Shown: positions 1 to 10,160, counted from the first letter of the stretch. The stretch: 64,000 nucleotides of DNA from Entoloma clypeatum (GCA_963565915.1 OY751488.1:5084001-5148000), one strand, 5' to 3'. Notes: generated from the letters alone by a model not told the origin. Program-made: numbers and translations.

Positions 1-825
1 CTTCTAGTTCACCTCACGGCGCTCCAATCCTCTTCGTCCGAAAGAAAGATGGATCACTCTGACTATGCGTCGACTACCGAGGCCTGAACAAAATCACGAA
101 GAAGGACCAATACCCACTTCCGCTCATCTCTGACCTCTTAGCCACTGCCGGAAAAGCACGTGTTTATACCACCATAGACCTCCGACACGCATACCACCTA
201 GTCCGCATCGCTGAAGGTGATGAATGGAAAACTGCATTCTGCACTCGCTATGGATCGTTTGAATGGTTAGTCATGCCATTCGGATTGTCTAACGCACCTG
301 CAGCCTTTCAACGTTTTATGAACAACATCTTCTCCGACCTTCTGGACAACTGTGTTACCGTTTACCTCGACGACATCCTGATCTACTCCGACAACCCCGA
401 GGAACACAAGAAACATGTCCGAGAAGTCCTCCGACAACTCCGACAACATGGTCTTTACGCCTGCGCCGACAAGTGTAACTTCTCTGCCGAAACTGTAGAA
501 TATCTTGGATTTATCCTTTCTCCCGACGGACTCAAAATGTCGGAAGCGAAAGTCAAGATTATTCAGGATTGGCCTGAACTGCACAGAGTGAAGGACGTCC
601 AGTCCTTTTTAGGTTTTGCAAACTTTTACCGACGTTTCATTCCATTCTATTCCAACATCACTATTCCACTCACTCATTTAACCAGGAAACATGCCACTTG
701 GCTGTTCTCCGACGACGCTCGAACCGCTTTTAATGACCTGAAAAAGGCATTTACCACCGCTCCAATCCTGACACACTGGATCCCCGACTCTCCGATAATT
801 GTCGAAACCGACGCATCCGACTATG
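1..825 (+). pseudogene. gypsy-1 pol, first part: reverse transcriptase and start of RNase H
   Basis: From position 3 the frame reads through RT blocks: a KDGSL block, DYRGLNKITKKDQYPLPLI, the TIDLRHAYH catalytic block, MPFGLSNAPAAFQ and the YLDD box (VYLDDILIYSD, near 362-390). The connection FLGFANFYRRFIPFYS and the RNase H start VETDASDY follow. An in-frame TGA at 60-62 replaces the Arg that gypsy-2 has at the same place (KDGSLRL), so it fits a CGA-to-TGA change. The open frame downstream of it begins at 273 if an ATG is required. The frame is broken at 826 by the copia-1 insertion. The part before RT is outside the window. Confidence 0.93.
821..825. repeat. target site duplication of copia-1, left copy (CTATG)
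   Basis: CTATG directly precedes the 5' LTR and is repeated directly after the 3' LTR at 6681-6685. Five bases is the usual Copia duplication size. Confidence 0.95.
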
Positions 826-1135
826 TGTTGAAACTTTTCCCATCACGTAGATTAGATTAGATTAGATTACATCACGTGACCTTTACATATCTTCATTACA
901 TACTTGTTTGGTTGGTACAAACAGTAGTACGGTATATAAGACCAGGAAACTGTCAATATCAACAAGTTGTTTCTTGACTCTTAACCAGCTCCATCGCTCT
1001 CACCAGCCTCAACCGCTCTCACTAGCCTTACCCCCTCCAAACCATGTAAGTGACCATAGCGGTATCGTAGAGTACTTCCACTGTAGCTATGTTGCTCAGT
1101 ACACCTGTGGCTAGCGCCCAGGTGGAACTTCAACA
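826..1135 (+). repeat. 5' LTR of copia-1
   Basis: 310 bp with TGTTGAA...TTCAACA ends. It holds a short tandem array of TTAGA units (about 848-869), a CACGTG box beside it and a TATA box. A second CACGTG-like box is absent. It matches 6371-6680 except at one site. Confidence 0.96.
933..940 (+). promoter_or_regulatory. TATA box of the copia-1 5' LTR
   Basis: TATATAAG lies about 107 bp into the LTR, downstream of the TTAGA repeats and the CACGTG motif. The same block is present in all four Copia LTRs in the window. In copia-2 one LTR has CATGTG instead of CACGTG. Confidence 0.7.
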
Positions 1136-1147
1136 GGTTATGGGCCC
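1136..1147 (+). other. primer binding site of copia-1 (half-tRNA type)
   Basis: GGTTATGGGCCC begins at the first base after the LTR. It is complementary to the anticodon stem-loop of eukaryotic initiator tRNA-Met (GGGCCCAUAACC), not to a tRNA 3' end. This is the half-tRNA priming known from Drosophila copia. The same 12 bases sit next to the copia-2 LTR. Confidence 0.85.
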
Positions 1148-1504
1148 CGGATAGCAGAGGGACTTGGGAAACGCTGGCAACAGCGAGTACCTGCCCACTC
1201 TACCCTGGTTGGCAAAGAACCGATCGAAAGATCTAGGTTCTGAGTCTTACTTCTTCACACATGAACCTGGGAACGTCATTACGACAAGTACCTGTCATGA
1301 AGCGTCCCTAAGGGGATTGACTTAGTACACATCATGTGGAAACGTTGATCGTACCTCACACACTTCTGACAAAAAAGGGTTTTTCCCACAACCGCTATTC
1401 CTAAAGGGAATATGTTATGAGGAATCATTTATTTGTTTTCTCTAAAAATCAAATTCATACAAAAACATCACTGATTGGGAAAACTCCTTTTAGATTCATT
1501 AAAA
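1148..1504 (+). other. 5' leader of copia-1
   Basis: Untranslated leader between primer binding site and gag start. A related leader lies at 16028-16376 in copia-2. I see no other gene in it. Confidence 0.6.
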
Positions 1505-4500
1505 ATGTCTACCTCTCGCTCCGCCCTCGACTCCATCGCCATCTTCGACGGCATCGACTATCAAAGTTGGGCCGAGAAGATGAAGTCCTACCTCCTACAT
1601 CAAGGAGTCTGGCGCCTCATATCCGGCGACATTGAGCGCCCCACTATCGAGGACTTCACCGTCACAGTCTCCACTCCTGCCTCTGCCACCTCAACGTCTG
1701 CAACCCAGCCTCTGGTCATCACCATCACCGTCGACCAGCCCACCTTCCACAAAGAAAGGAAGACCTGGATCAGGGACGATGACATGGCCCTCGGTTCCAT
1801 TCGCCTCAAGGTCTCCGAAGCCATCAGGAGACACATCAAAGACGCCAAGACCTCAAAGGAAGCCTGGACATCATTGAAGGACACGTATTCAAAGGTCTCC
1901 CCCACCACCATATTCGGCGATTTTAAGGCAGCTGCCTCCTTCAAACTATCAGGTCGGGACCCTGTGCCAGAGATCGAACGCCTAGGATCACTCTTCGCTC
2001 GCCTCAGCGACTCGAATTTCGTCGTGCCCGACCTCATGCAAGCTATGATCTTGGCAAGTGCCATTCCCGATGCCTGGTCGTCGCTCTCCACCGCCCTCTT
2101 CCAGGTCTACGACGCCGATGACTTCACATGGCAGGCCGTCGCCGACAGCATCGTATCGGAGTACAGGCGCAAGTATGCGATAGGGTCTACTCGGGTGTCC
2201 AACGAGCAGGCCCGGAAAATCTCCGGGACTAAGCGAAAGGGGCAAGACCCCAAATGGGAAAAGCAGACAACACCGAGTACCTCACGTAACAATGCTGACG
2301 AGCAGCCTAACTCGACTGACCCAAGTACCGCTTCTGAAAAGAAGAAGGGAAAGGGACGCTGGCGCAACCAGAAGAAACGCGCCAACAACGCTGACAACGA
2401 CTCCGACCATGCCGAGGAAATGGTCGAGTTCATCGCACCAGCCATTGAGCACACCCCTCGCCGTCCTGCTCCTTGTCCCCTTCCTCCTCGTCAACGTGCT
2501 CCTTGCCCTCTCCCTCCTCATCATGCACCTGCCTTCACCACTATAACGGGCCGCGGGAAAACTATGAGTACCGCGCAGCCTGAATCGGAGAAAATGCAGT
2601 CACTCCTGCAACGCATGAACCCGCCTCCTTCTCAGTACACCGGGCTTCCCTCTGGAAAGCCGTCTGTGTGGAAAAAGAACGAGCGGGTGCGAAGACTCGC
2701 CCGAGAAATTGGTGCTCAACCCTCTGGGTCAAACCTCCGTATCTTAGATACCATCATTCCTGACATCGACAAAAGGCCGGCTAAACAGCGTCGCGTAGCC
2801 CCGTCGATAGAAGAATCGCTGAAAATGATGGACATCGACCAGGAACGGATGGGGCTGGATGTATTTGAGGACGAGATAGAACTTGACGGTTCGTCAAAAC
2901 CCTTTCTTAAACCTTACCAATTGCGGAAAACTAACAATACCTCTCAACAGACGTATGACATAATAGCCAGTACCAGTACAGAATGCGTAGATCACTTTAG
3001 CAGTGATTTACATAAAAAATATATTAAACATTTTGCTTCTTGTACACATTGTAAGGAAAAAGAACACGCGCAATGGATATTAGATTCCGGCGCCTCTTTA
3101 CACTTCACCTATGAGTTTAAGGACTTCGCATATTATAGACCTCTCACGGTCAAGCGATTCGTCCAAACTGCAGCCAAAGGGAAGAAACTGGAAATTCTTG
3201 GAGTTGGGGCCGTTCCAGTACGGCACACCCTAAATGGGGAAGTTAAAACCCATCTTCTCAGACCGGTGTTCTACATCCCGGACATGGACACACGCCTATT
3301 GTCCCTAGGCGTCTTCCTTAACCATGGTTACAAAGTAGACGGGACTTGTGGAGAAATTAACATCTCCAAAGGACTGAGCAAAATCCAGTTTTCGCCCCAC
3401 ATCCTTGGTCAAACCATTTACTGGTTAGACACTGAAATACGCTATGACCAGATCCATGCGATCTCGAGCGAAATCACTGTTGAAACATGGCACAAGCGCC
3501 TTGGTCACCCAAATGATCAAGCACTCCGAAAGATTCCCACCAGTACCAAAGGGGTACCTGAAACACTAGTACGTGAGAAATCACAGGAAAGTTGCACAGG
3601 TTGCCTCAAAGGGAAAATGCCGAATCAGTCATATCCCAATTCGATAACAAGGGCAACAAAAACCTTTGATCTGATCCACTCCGATCTTAAACAAATATCC
3701 ACGGCATCATACCACAAATATAAATATTTCCTTACGTTTTTGGATGATTTTTCATCCCACGTCTGGGTCGTCTTGCTTAGGAAGAAGTCGGATGCTGTCA
3801 TGGCACTACGACAATTCCTTGCGATGATCCAGAATCAATTCGCCGCCACTCCTAAGAAATGGCGAGTTGATGGAGGTGGAGAATTTAACGAATACAAGGA
3901 TGTACTTGCCGATCATGGAATTCTGATCGACGTCACGCTCCCGTATCAGCACCAGCAGAACGGTCGAGCAGAACGGATAAATCGAACCCTGTGGGAGAAA
4001 TCTCAGGCCTTGCGCTTCGACGTGTGCTTACCACCTATGTGGTGGGAATTCTGTTTGGAACATGCAGCTTTTCTCTACAACAGAACCCCCATGCAGCGTC
4101 TCGAATGGAATACCCCTTACTTCAGGGTGACTAATGAGATCCCCGATATGTCAAGCATCAGAGTCTTCGGATGTCAGGCATATGTGTATATCCCAAAAGA
4201 AAAACGTAGAAATTCCCTGGAGTCTAGATCTCGATTGATGATTTATCTCGGATCAAAGCCAGGGGTCAAAGGATACCGTTTCATGGATCCTGAGACTAAT
4301 ACAATTTTCATGGGTGGGAAAGCTATCTTTGATGAAAGCAAGTACCCTAGATGCCACATCGACCCTTTGCCAGAGAACCATCCAGAAATGGAAAACCCAG
4401 AACCGGCTGATGAGTTTGAGGACCTCATCCCCGGAAACGATGACAATGACAGTCATTACGAAAAACCTCACGACCCTGTTCCCACTGGACAGGATCACCC

Positions 4501-6145
4501 TGAATCAGACGATGATTTGCCGCGTAGCGAGCCCGATGACAAGCCACGAGTACCCACTCCAGAGCCCGAGCAAGTACCAGATCGACCGATCAGGGAACGA
4601 CGAGTTCGGAGAATGCCAGACAGCATCTATGGGGAAGATACCCCTGCTTCTGATCTTGAAAAAATGGATCGAAGACGTAGATTGGGCGGTCAAACGGCAT
4701 GGATGAACGATCTCCTGATGGAGGCAATCTCCATCCAAGTAGGCATCATCGAAATGTCACACAAAGACATATACTCTCTTCCGAACAAAGAAGATTGGTA
4801 TGCGGCAGAACGAAAAGAGCTAGACATGCTCAAAAGCCGCGGGGTGATCACGGAGTTAGTACCCCTACCTACAGGGAGGAAAGCTCTAAGGAACAAATGG
4901 GTTTACAACGAAAAATCCGACGGGCGTTTGAAAGCGCGCCTTGTTGCAAAAGGTTTCTCACAGGTAGAAGGGATTGACTTCGATCAGATCTTCTCACCAG
5001 TAGTGAGATACGAGACCGTCCGATTAATTCTGGCATTGACAGCCCTTGAAGGGTGGTTCATGACACTCTTGGACGTCTCAGCAGCCTTCCTCTATGGAAC
5101 ACTCCGTGAGGTAATTTACATGCGACAGCCTGAGGGCTACATAGTAAAAGGGAAAGAAAACCTCGTGTACCGACTATACAAAGCCCTATACGGACTCAAG
5201 CAGGCCGCATTAGCCTGGTGGAGGGAACTCGATTCCTCCATGAAAAAGCTCGGCTTTGCCCGGCTTCACTCCGATGCGGGAGTTTTTATTCACACAAGTA
5301 CCAAAGGGGAAACTGTGATCGCCGTCATTTATGTCGATGACTCTGCTTTTCTCGGCACAAACCGGGAATACACGCTGGAAAAGAAGAAGGCCTTCATGAC
5401 AACATGGGAATGTAGGGACCTAGGCCACCTAGTCCCTGATGGGGAACCAAAAGAATTTCTCTCTATCCAAATAAGGCAACGTGGGAAGAGGATCTTCATT
5501 GATCAAGTACCCTACCTTGAGAAAATTCTCGCACGCATGGGGATGAGCGAATCTAATGCCACCCATACCCCACTCCCAACGGGCTACAAACCCATGAAAT
5601 CTGAAGATGAACCTAATGCGGAACTCAGATCCAAGTACCAATCCGTCATCGGATCATTATTGTACTTAATGATCGGGACAAGACCCGACATTTGTTTCGC
5701 CGTAATCAAAATGTCCCAATTTTCCGCAAACCCTACCAAACGCCATTTAGAAGTGGCAAGGGATATTTGCAGGTATTTGAAGGCAACAAAAAATTACGCG
5801 ATCATGTACGATGGTGATTCTGGGAAAGGAATCTACGCATTCACAGACTCCGATTGGGCGTCAGACGAAAACACCAGGAAGTCTACCACTGGTTACTTCG
5901 TATCGCTGGCATCTGGAGCAGTAACCTGGGTTTCATCAGCGCAAAAAACCATTGCCCTCTCTTCCACGGAAGCAGAATACATGGCGCTATCAGATTGCAG
6001 TCGCGCAGTAACATGGCTTAGAAGCATGCTTGCCGAGCTTGGAATGCAGATCGGATCAGTACCGATCTACGGAGATAACAACGGCTCCGTCTTTATCGCA
6101 TCCAACCCTGTAACTGAGAAGCGATCCAAGCACATTGACGTGTGA
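1505..6145 (+). CDS. copia-1 Gag-Pol polyprotein
   Basis: A single 1546-residue frame. I start at ATG 1505 (MSTSRSAL) because copia-2 conserves that start, although the frame is open ten codons further up. The order is: Gag of the UBN2/DUF4219 type (about 1-250), a low-complexity linker, aspartic protease with WILDSGAS near 525, the GAG-pre-integrase motif WHKRLGHP near 661, the integrase core (about 720-860; HSDL, DGGGEF and the Glu of GRAERINR form the D,D,E triad), the Copia RT (about 1125-1370) with YVDD near 1275, and RNase H with TDSDWA, STEAEY and DNNGSVF. It ends in HIDV followed by TGA. Only a C-x2-C remnant, no full zinc knuckle, is visible in Gag. Pol is complete through the RNase H catalytic motifs, so the copy may be functional. 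Confidence 0.95.
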   Translation: MSTSRSALDSIAIFDGIDYQSWAEKMKSYLLHQGVWRLISGDIERPTIEDFTVTVSTPASATSTSATQPLVITITVDQPTFHKERKTWIRDDDMALGSIRLKVSEAIRRHIKDAKTSKEAWTSLKDTYSKVSPTTIFGDFKAAASFKLSGRDPVPEIERLGSLFARLSDSNFVVPDLMQAMILASAIPDAWSSLSTALFQVYDADDFTWQAVADSIVSEYRRKYAIGSTRVSNEQARKISGTKRKGQDPKWEKQTTPSTSRNNADEQPNSTDPSTASEKKKGKGRWRNQKKRANNADNDSDHAEEMVEFIAPAIEHTPRRPAPCPLPPRQRAPCPLPPHHAPAFTTITGRGKTMSTAQPESEKMQSLLQRMNPPPSQYTGLPSGKPSVWKKNERVRRLAREIGAQPSGSNLRILDTIIPDIDKRPAKQRRVAPSIEESLKMMDIDQERMGLDVFEDEIELDGSSKPFLKPYQLRKTNNTSQQTYDIIASTSTECVDHFSSDLHKKYIKHFASCTHCKEKEHAQWILDSGASLHFTYEFKDFAYYRPLTVKRFVQTAAKGKKLEILGVGAVPVRHTLNGEVKTHLLRPVFYIPDMDTRLLSLGVFLNHGYKVDGTCGEINISKGLSKIQFSPHILGQTIYWLDTEIRYDQIHAISSEITVETWHKRLGHPNDQALRKIPTSTKGVPETLVREKSQESCTGCLKGKMPNQSYPNSITRATKTFDLIHSDLKQISTASYHKYKYFLTFLDDFSSHVWVVLLRKKSDAVMALRQFLAMIQNQFAATPKKWRVDGGGEFNEYKDVLADHGILIDVTLPYQHQQNGRAERINRTLWEKSQALRFDVCLPPMWWEFCLEHAAFLYNRTPMQRLEWNTPYFRVTNEIPDMSSIRVFGCQAYVYIPKEKRRNSLESRSRLMIYLGSKPGVKGYRFMDPETNTIFMGGKAIFDESKYPRCHIDPLPENHPEMENPEPADEFEDLIPGNDDNDSHYEKPHDPVPTGQDHPESDDDLPRSEPDDKPRVPTPEPEQVPDRPIRERRVRRMPDSIYGEDTPASDLEKMDRRRRLGGQTAWMNDLLMEAISIQVGIIEMSHKDIYSLPNKEDWYAAERKELDMLKSRGVITELVPLPTGRKALRNKWVYNEKSDGRLKARLVAKGFSQVEGIDFDQIFSPVVRYETVRLILALTALEGWFMTLLDVSAAFLYGTLREVIYMRQPEGYIVKGKENLVYRLYKALYGLKQAALAWWRELDSSMKKLGFARLHSDAGVFIHTSTKGETVIAVIYVDDSAFLGTNREYTLEKKKAFMTTWECRDLGHLVPDGEPKEFLSIQIRQRGKRIFIDQVPYLEKILARMGMSESNATHTPLPTGYKPMKSEDEPNAELRSKYQSVIGSLLYLMIGTRPDICFAVIKMSQFSANPTKRHLEVARDICRYLKATKNYAIMYDGDSGKGIYAFTDSDWASDENTRKSTTGYFVSLASGAVTWVSSAQKTIALSSTEAEYMALSDCSRAVTWLRSMLAELGMQIGSVPIYGDNNGSVFIASNPVTEKRSKHIDV

Positions 6146-6295
6146 TTCCACTTCGTCAGAGAAAAAGTCTCCGAAGGGATAATTACGGTCGAATTCATTG
6201 AAGGAGTGAACAATCCTGCAGACCTTTTAACTAAAAATCTGGGGAAAATCCTCTTCAACAAGTTTATCCCGTACTTCGGATTGATAAAAAACTAG
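6146..6295 (+). other. in-frame tail after the copia-1 TGA
   Basis: Directly after the TGA at 6143-6145 the same frame stays open for 49 codons to TAG 6293-6295. It reads like the normal Copia C-terminus (FHFVREKVSEG, NNPADLLTK, PYFGLIKN). Copia proteins usually have Arg where the TGA stands. The same TGA and tail occur in copia-2 (11299-11448). The four silent differences against one replacement suggest the tail has been under protein-level constraint. Confidence 0.75.
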
Positions 6296-6370
6296 GCGAA
6301 ACAGAGTACCTATATATATATGTGGGAAAAAGTAAGATGTATTTAGAAGTATGTACTAAATATGGGGGCG

Positions 6371-6680
6371 TGTTGAAACTTTTCCCATCACGTAGATTAG
6401 ATTAGATTAGATTACATCACGTGACCTTTACATATCTTCATTACATACTTGTTTGGTTGGTACAAACAGTAGTACGGTATATAAGACCAGGACACTGTCA
6501 ATATCAACAAGTTGTTTCTTGACTCTTAACCAGCTCCATCGCTCTCACCAGCCTCAACCGCTCTCACTAGCCTTACCCCCTCCAAACCATGTAAGTGACC
6601 ATAGCGGTATCGTAGAGTACTTCCACTGTAGCTATGTTGCTCAGTACACCTGTGGCTAGCGCCCAGGTGGAACTTCAACA
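6371..6680 (+). repeat. 3' LTR of copia-1
   Basis: 310 bp, one difference from the 5' LTR. It is preceded by TATGGGGGCG, the likely polypurine tract, and followed by the CTATG duplication at 6681-6685. Confidence 0.96.
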
Positions 6681-6685
6681 CTATG

Positions 6686-8634
6686 CCCTAGCGGCTATTC
6701 TGTCGATAGTCACCTCCGACAATGAAGTCCACCCCGTCGCATATTCCCGCACCTTCACGGCCCCCGAAGTAAACTATGACACCCACGATAAGGAACTTCT
6801 TGCCATCTACGAAACGTTTAAAATTTGGCGCCATTACCTCGAAGGCTCCGGTACTCCGATTGACGTCGTTACCGACCACAAAAATCTCGAGTATTTTGCC
6901 ACCACCAAAGTTCTTTCACGCCAACAAGTCCGATGGTCGGAATACCTTTCTCAGTTCAACCTCATCATCCGATTCTGCCCCGGCCGATTGGGAACTAAAC
7001 CTGACTCTCTAACTAGACGTTGGGATGTCTATCCTAAAGGGGGAAATAGTGACTACGTCGACATCAATCCGACCAACCTCCGACCAGTCTTTTTGCAAGA
7101 ACAGCTCTCCGCTTCAGTTCGCGCGACTCAACTCCTTGAGCCCGTCCTCCGTGCAACCATTATCATGGACACAGAAAAGCTTCACCACGACATACTCACA
7201 GCACTCCCTTCCGACACTCTTTACGACACTCTTTCTAAAGATCCTAAACCCCGCTGGTCTCTCGACCCCGATGGTTTCCTCCGACATGATGATCGGATAT
7301 ATGTTCCCGACTCCGACGACCTCTGACTCCGAGTCCTACAGCACAAGCATGATCATATGCTTGCTGGACACCCAGGTCAGAACAAGACACTCAGTCTCAT
7401 TCAGCGTGATTATACCTGGCCCGGAATTCGAGATTTCGTTAAACACTATTGCAAGTCATGTACCACTTGCATGCGATCGAAGCCACAAAGACACAAGCCT
7501 TACGGCCTACTCAAACAGCTTCCGATCCCCGAACGTCCTTGGAATTCTATCTCAATGGATTTCATCGAGACCCTTCCGACCTCCGACAACTTTGATTCAA
7601 TCCTCGTTATCGTTGACCGATTAACAAAACAAAGTATTTTCATTCCGACAACAATTCACTGCACCTCCGAAGACCTTGCCGTACTCTTCATATTGCATGT
7701 CTTCTCTAAACACGGCGTCCTCGAACATATCACCTCCGACCGCGGCCCCGAATTCGTCTCCCGATTCTTCCGATCTCTCGGAAAGGCTCTAAACATGACC
7801 CTCCACTTCACCTCCGGTTACCACCCTGAAGGCGATGGCCAAACCGAACACACTAACCAGACCCTCGAACAGTACTTGCGGATATTCTGCAACTACCAAC
7901 AGGACAACTGGTCCGCTCTCCTTCTGATTGCGGAGTTCGCGTACAACAACGCACCTAGTGCTACCACTGGCATATCTCCCTTCTTTGCTAACAAGGGTTA
8001 CCATCCGAACATTACTGTTCACCCGGAACGAGACCTCGCCTCTTCCCGAGCCCGATCCTTCGTGACCGACTTAGACGAACTTCACCAAGAACTGAAAGCC
8101 ACCATCTCCGATGCCCAACGACGCTACCAGAAGTCCTCCGACAATAATCGGATCGCACCTCCGACATTTTCTGTCGGACAACAGGTTTTCGTCAAAGCAC
8201 AGTTCTTCCACACAACACGCCCATCCAAGAAACTCTCAGAAAAGTACTTGGGACCATACGAGATCATTGCACAACCCGGCACACACTCCTTTACCCTCCG
8301 ACTCCCCGACACATTCCGCGGTGTTCACCCCGTCTACCATGTCTCCATGCTTGAACCCGCAACTCCGAACACCATTCCAAATCGGACCCAACCTCCGCCT
8401 CCTCCGATTGACATTGACGGAGAACTTGAGTACGAGATCGCTGAAATAGTCGACTCAAAGATCGACCGACGACGTAGCTGCAAGCTACTATATTTCGTCC
8501 GTTGGTTAGGATATGAAAACACTGATGAAGAATTCTCTTGGCTACCAGCCAATGAATTGGAAAACGCCCCCGAGCTTGTCTCCGACTTTCACTCCGCTTA
8601 TCCCGACAAACCGGGTCCGCTCACATCGCTCTGA
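6686..8634 (+). pseudogene. gypsy-1 pol, second part: RNase H, integrase, chromodomain
   Basis: The frame resumes after the copia-1 target duplication with ALAAILSIV and runs through RNase H (TDHKNLEYF), an HHCC zinc-binding domain (HDHMLAGHPGQN to CKSCTTCMRSK), the integrase core (MDFIETLP, TSDRGPEFVSRF, HPEGDGQTEHTNQTLEQYL) and a chromodomain (ELEYEIAEIVDSK to LSWLPANELENAPELV) before the TGA stop. An in-frame TGA at 7324-7326 stands where gypsy-2 has Arg (PQLRHRIL), again consistent with CGA-to-TGA decay. Apart from this and the copia-1 insertion the frame is open, so gypsy-1 is only slightly decayed. Confidence 0.92.
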
Positions 8635-8661
8635 AACAAGAAAAAACAAGTACTATTCGAT

Positions 8662-9616
8662 CTACTTAGTACGTTGTTTCTTGTTGGACGGACCCTCCTC
8701 CTTGTCCGACTCCCCCTCTGACTCCGCCTTCTCCGACTCGTCCAATATGTCCATGTCGGACTGCTCCGGCATATCCAACCTCTTCCGATTCAACATGTCT
8801 TGCTTGATCTTCTTCACCAGCCTCTGCTCCAGGCTCAACTCCTCTATCTCCTCATTCACATCCGACTTCCCCGATCCCTCTGACTCCGACTCCGATTCCT
8901 CCACTTCCTCTGGCACATATGCAATGTTGACAGTTCCTTCAACTGCTGAGAGCAGTCTTCGGATCTGCCTCGTCTCCACCAAAATCTCCTTCAAGACGCT
9001 CAACAGCGTCACCTCCGACTCCGACCCTCCGACCTCTGTCGCTTTCCCTTTTCCCTTCACCTTCACCATGCGCTTCACCTCCGACTTCCCCTCCGACGCT
9101 CTGACCTCGCACTTCTTCTTGTCTTTGATACAACCCTTGCAGGACATCTTATTCCTAAAAACAAAAGGTTAAAACAGAAGAGACGAACCAAAGAAGAACT
9201 TACTCATCGCGTTCGCATTCGACGCCCTTCACAATGCACCTATCACAGGTGCCGACCCCGACCCCGACTCCCGACCCCTCTCCGACCATCGCCGACACCT
9301 CCACCTTCCTCTTCTTCGTCGTCTTCTTCTTCTTCTCCGCCTGCGGCCCCCCCGACCCCTTGCTCGATGCGCCTTGCGCAGCGGCCACTTCATCGGCCCT
9401 CTTCTGAGCCGCCAGCTCCGACGCCCGACGCATCTCCTCCGCTACCCGCATCTCCTCCGCTAACCGCGCCGCCTCCGCAGCCCTCTCTTCCTCCGCTCTC
9501 CGCTCCTCCTCAGCCTTCCTCGCAGCCTCCTCCTCCGCTGCTCGCTTTTTCGCCTCCACCTCCGCGAGCTTAGCCTGCAGCGCCTCCATCTCCTTTTGAA
9601 AATCGGATGCTGACAT
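8662..9616 (-). CDS. antisense accessory gene of gypsy-1: coiled-coil protein with C6 zinc-cluster motif
   Basis: Two exons on the strand opposite to pol: 9616-9204 and 9154-8662, joined over a 49-bp intron (GTAAGT at 9203, TTTTTAG at 9155). The phases match and give 301 residues. Residues about 5-80 are an Ala/Glu/Arg-rich coiled coil. Then come a KKKKTTKKRK nuclear-localisation-like stretch and a cysteine set across the splice junction with spacing C-x2-C-x6-C-x8-C-x2-C-x6-C (CDRC, VEC, CKGC, KKC). That spacing resembles the fungal Zn2Cys6 DNA-binding cluster, which normally grips CGG triplets. The C-terminal half is acidic, Ser/Glu-rich and ends in NKKQRTK. It lies between pol and the 3' LTR, so it travels with the element. 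The function is unknown; DNA binding is inference. Confidence 0.75.
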
Positions 9617-9769
9617 ATTGAGGTTTATTTTCGGAAGAGTTTAAAACGAAAAGAGAATGGGGGAACAAGAAGAAAGAACCACTCAGACGGTATTTTCAAC
9701 CAACGCATCACATGACGCAGTTCACACACACCGACCACCTAGGTCCTTAGGCCTCATGGGTTCGGCCCC

Positions 9770-9779
9770 AAGGGGGAAA
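9770..9779 (+). other. polypurine tract of gypsy-1
   Basis: AAGGGGGAAA ends three bases before the LTR start (TGTTAC). It is the expected plus-strand primer site and confirms the element's orientation. Confidence 0.7.
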
Positions 9780-9782
9780 TAC

Positions 9783-10160
9783 TGTTACATTCCGATCCAT
9801 TCCGATGATCTCCGACCAATCCCGACACCTCCGACACCTCCGACATTTTGACTAATACTTATTATGCATACTTACTGTTATGAATCTCGTTACTACGTAC
9901 ATTACTTACATCCGACCATTTTACTTATGTTAAGAATCTCCAACAGCCACTCGTTATCCGACTCCGATGAAGCCACACGTCCTCCGACATAGTATTTAAA
10001 CTTATGTAGAATCGTGTATTAGCTTCAGTTTGAATATCAACTTAGATTCAACATCACACCTCCCGTCCTCTTTCCAACTCTTAACTTGAGTCCGACCTCC
10101 GACCTCCGATCCTCCGATCCTCCAAAATAAGGACACCAATGTATTAGCGAGGGCGCAACA
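9783..10160 (+). repeat. 3' LTR of gypsy-1 (right end provisional)
   Basis: It starts TGTTACATTCC after the purine tract and contains a TATTTAAA promoter-like box near 9991. It is packed with TCCGAC motifs. I end it at GGCGCAACA because the same block ends a related copy at 10642. The other LTR is outside the window, so the right boundary cannot be checked. Confidence 0.55.

Larger units (their letters stand above)
826..6680 (+). mobile_element. copia-1: young full-length Ty1/Copia retrotransposon
   Basis: Two 310-bp LTRs (TGTTGAAAC...CTTCAACA) flank one gag-pol frame, with a 5-bp target duplication CTATG. By eye the LTRs differ at one base only (A at 949 against C at the matching site of the 3' LTR), so insertion is recent. 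A primer binding site complementary to the anticodon arm of initiator tRNA-Met follows the 5' LTR. The coding order protease, integrase, RT, RNase H defines Copia. It lies inside gypsy-1 in the same orientation. The one defect is the TGA at 6143-6145, which is shared with copia-2. Confidence 0.96.
1..10160 (+). mobile_element. gypsy-1: Ty3/Gypsy chromovirus, 5' end outside window, split by copia-1
   Basis: The element runs from the window edge to the end of its 3' LTR. Its pol reads RT, RNase H, integrase and a C-terminal chromodomain. The 5' LTR, gag and protease lie before position 1. copia-1 (826-6680) sits inside the RNase H region; removing it with one 5-bp target duplication rejoins the frame exactly (DASDY before, ALAAILSIV after). 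After pol come an antisense gene (8662-9616), a purine tract and an LTR beginning TGTTACATTCC. Two in-frame TGA codons (60-62, 7324-7326) make pol defective. The sense strand is very rich in TCCGAC. The chromodomain would direct insertion to marked chromatin, as known for this clade; that is family knowledge. Confidence 0.9.

Noticed and set aside
1417..1635. Short open frame upstream of copia-1 gag
   Set aside because: Overlaps the gag start in another frame, has no counterpart in copia-2 and no domain.
6143..6145. TGA read as selenocysteine in the Copia elements
   Set aside because: Agaricomycetes are not generally known to use selenocysteine, and Arg is the expected residue. Readthrough or truncation is simpler.
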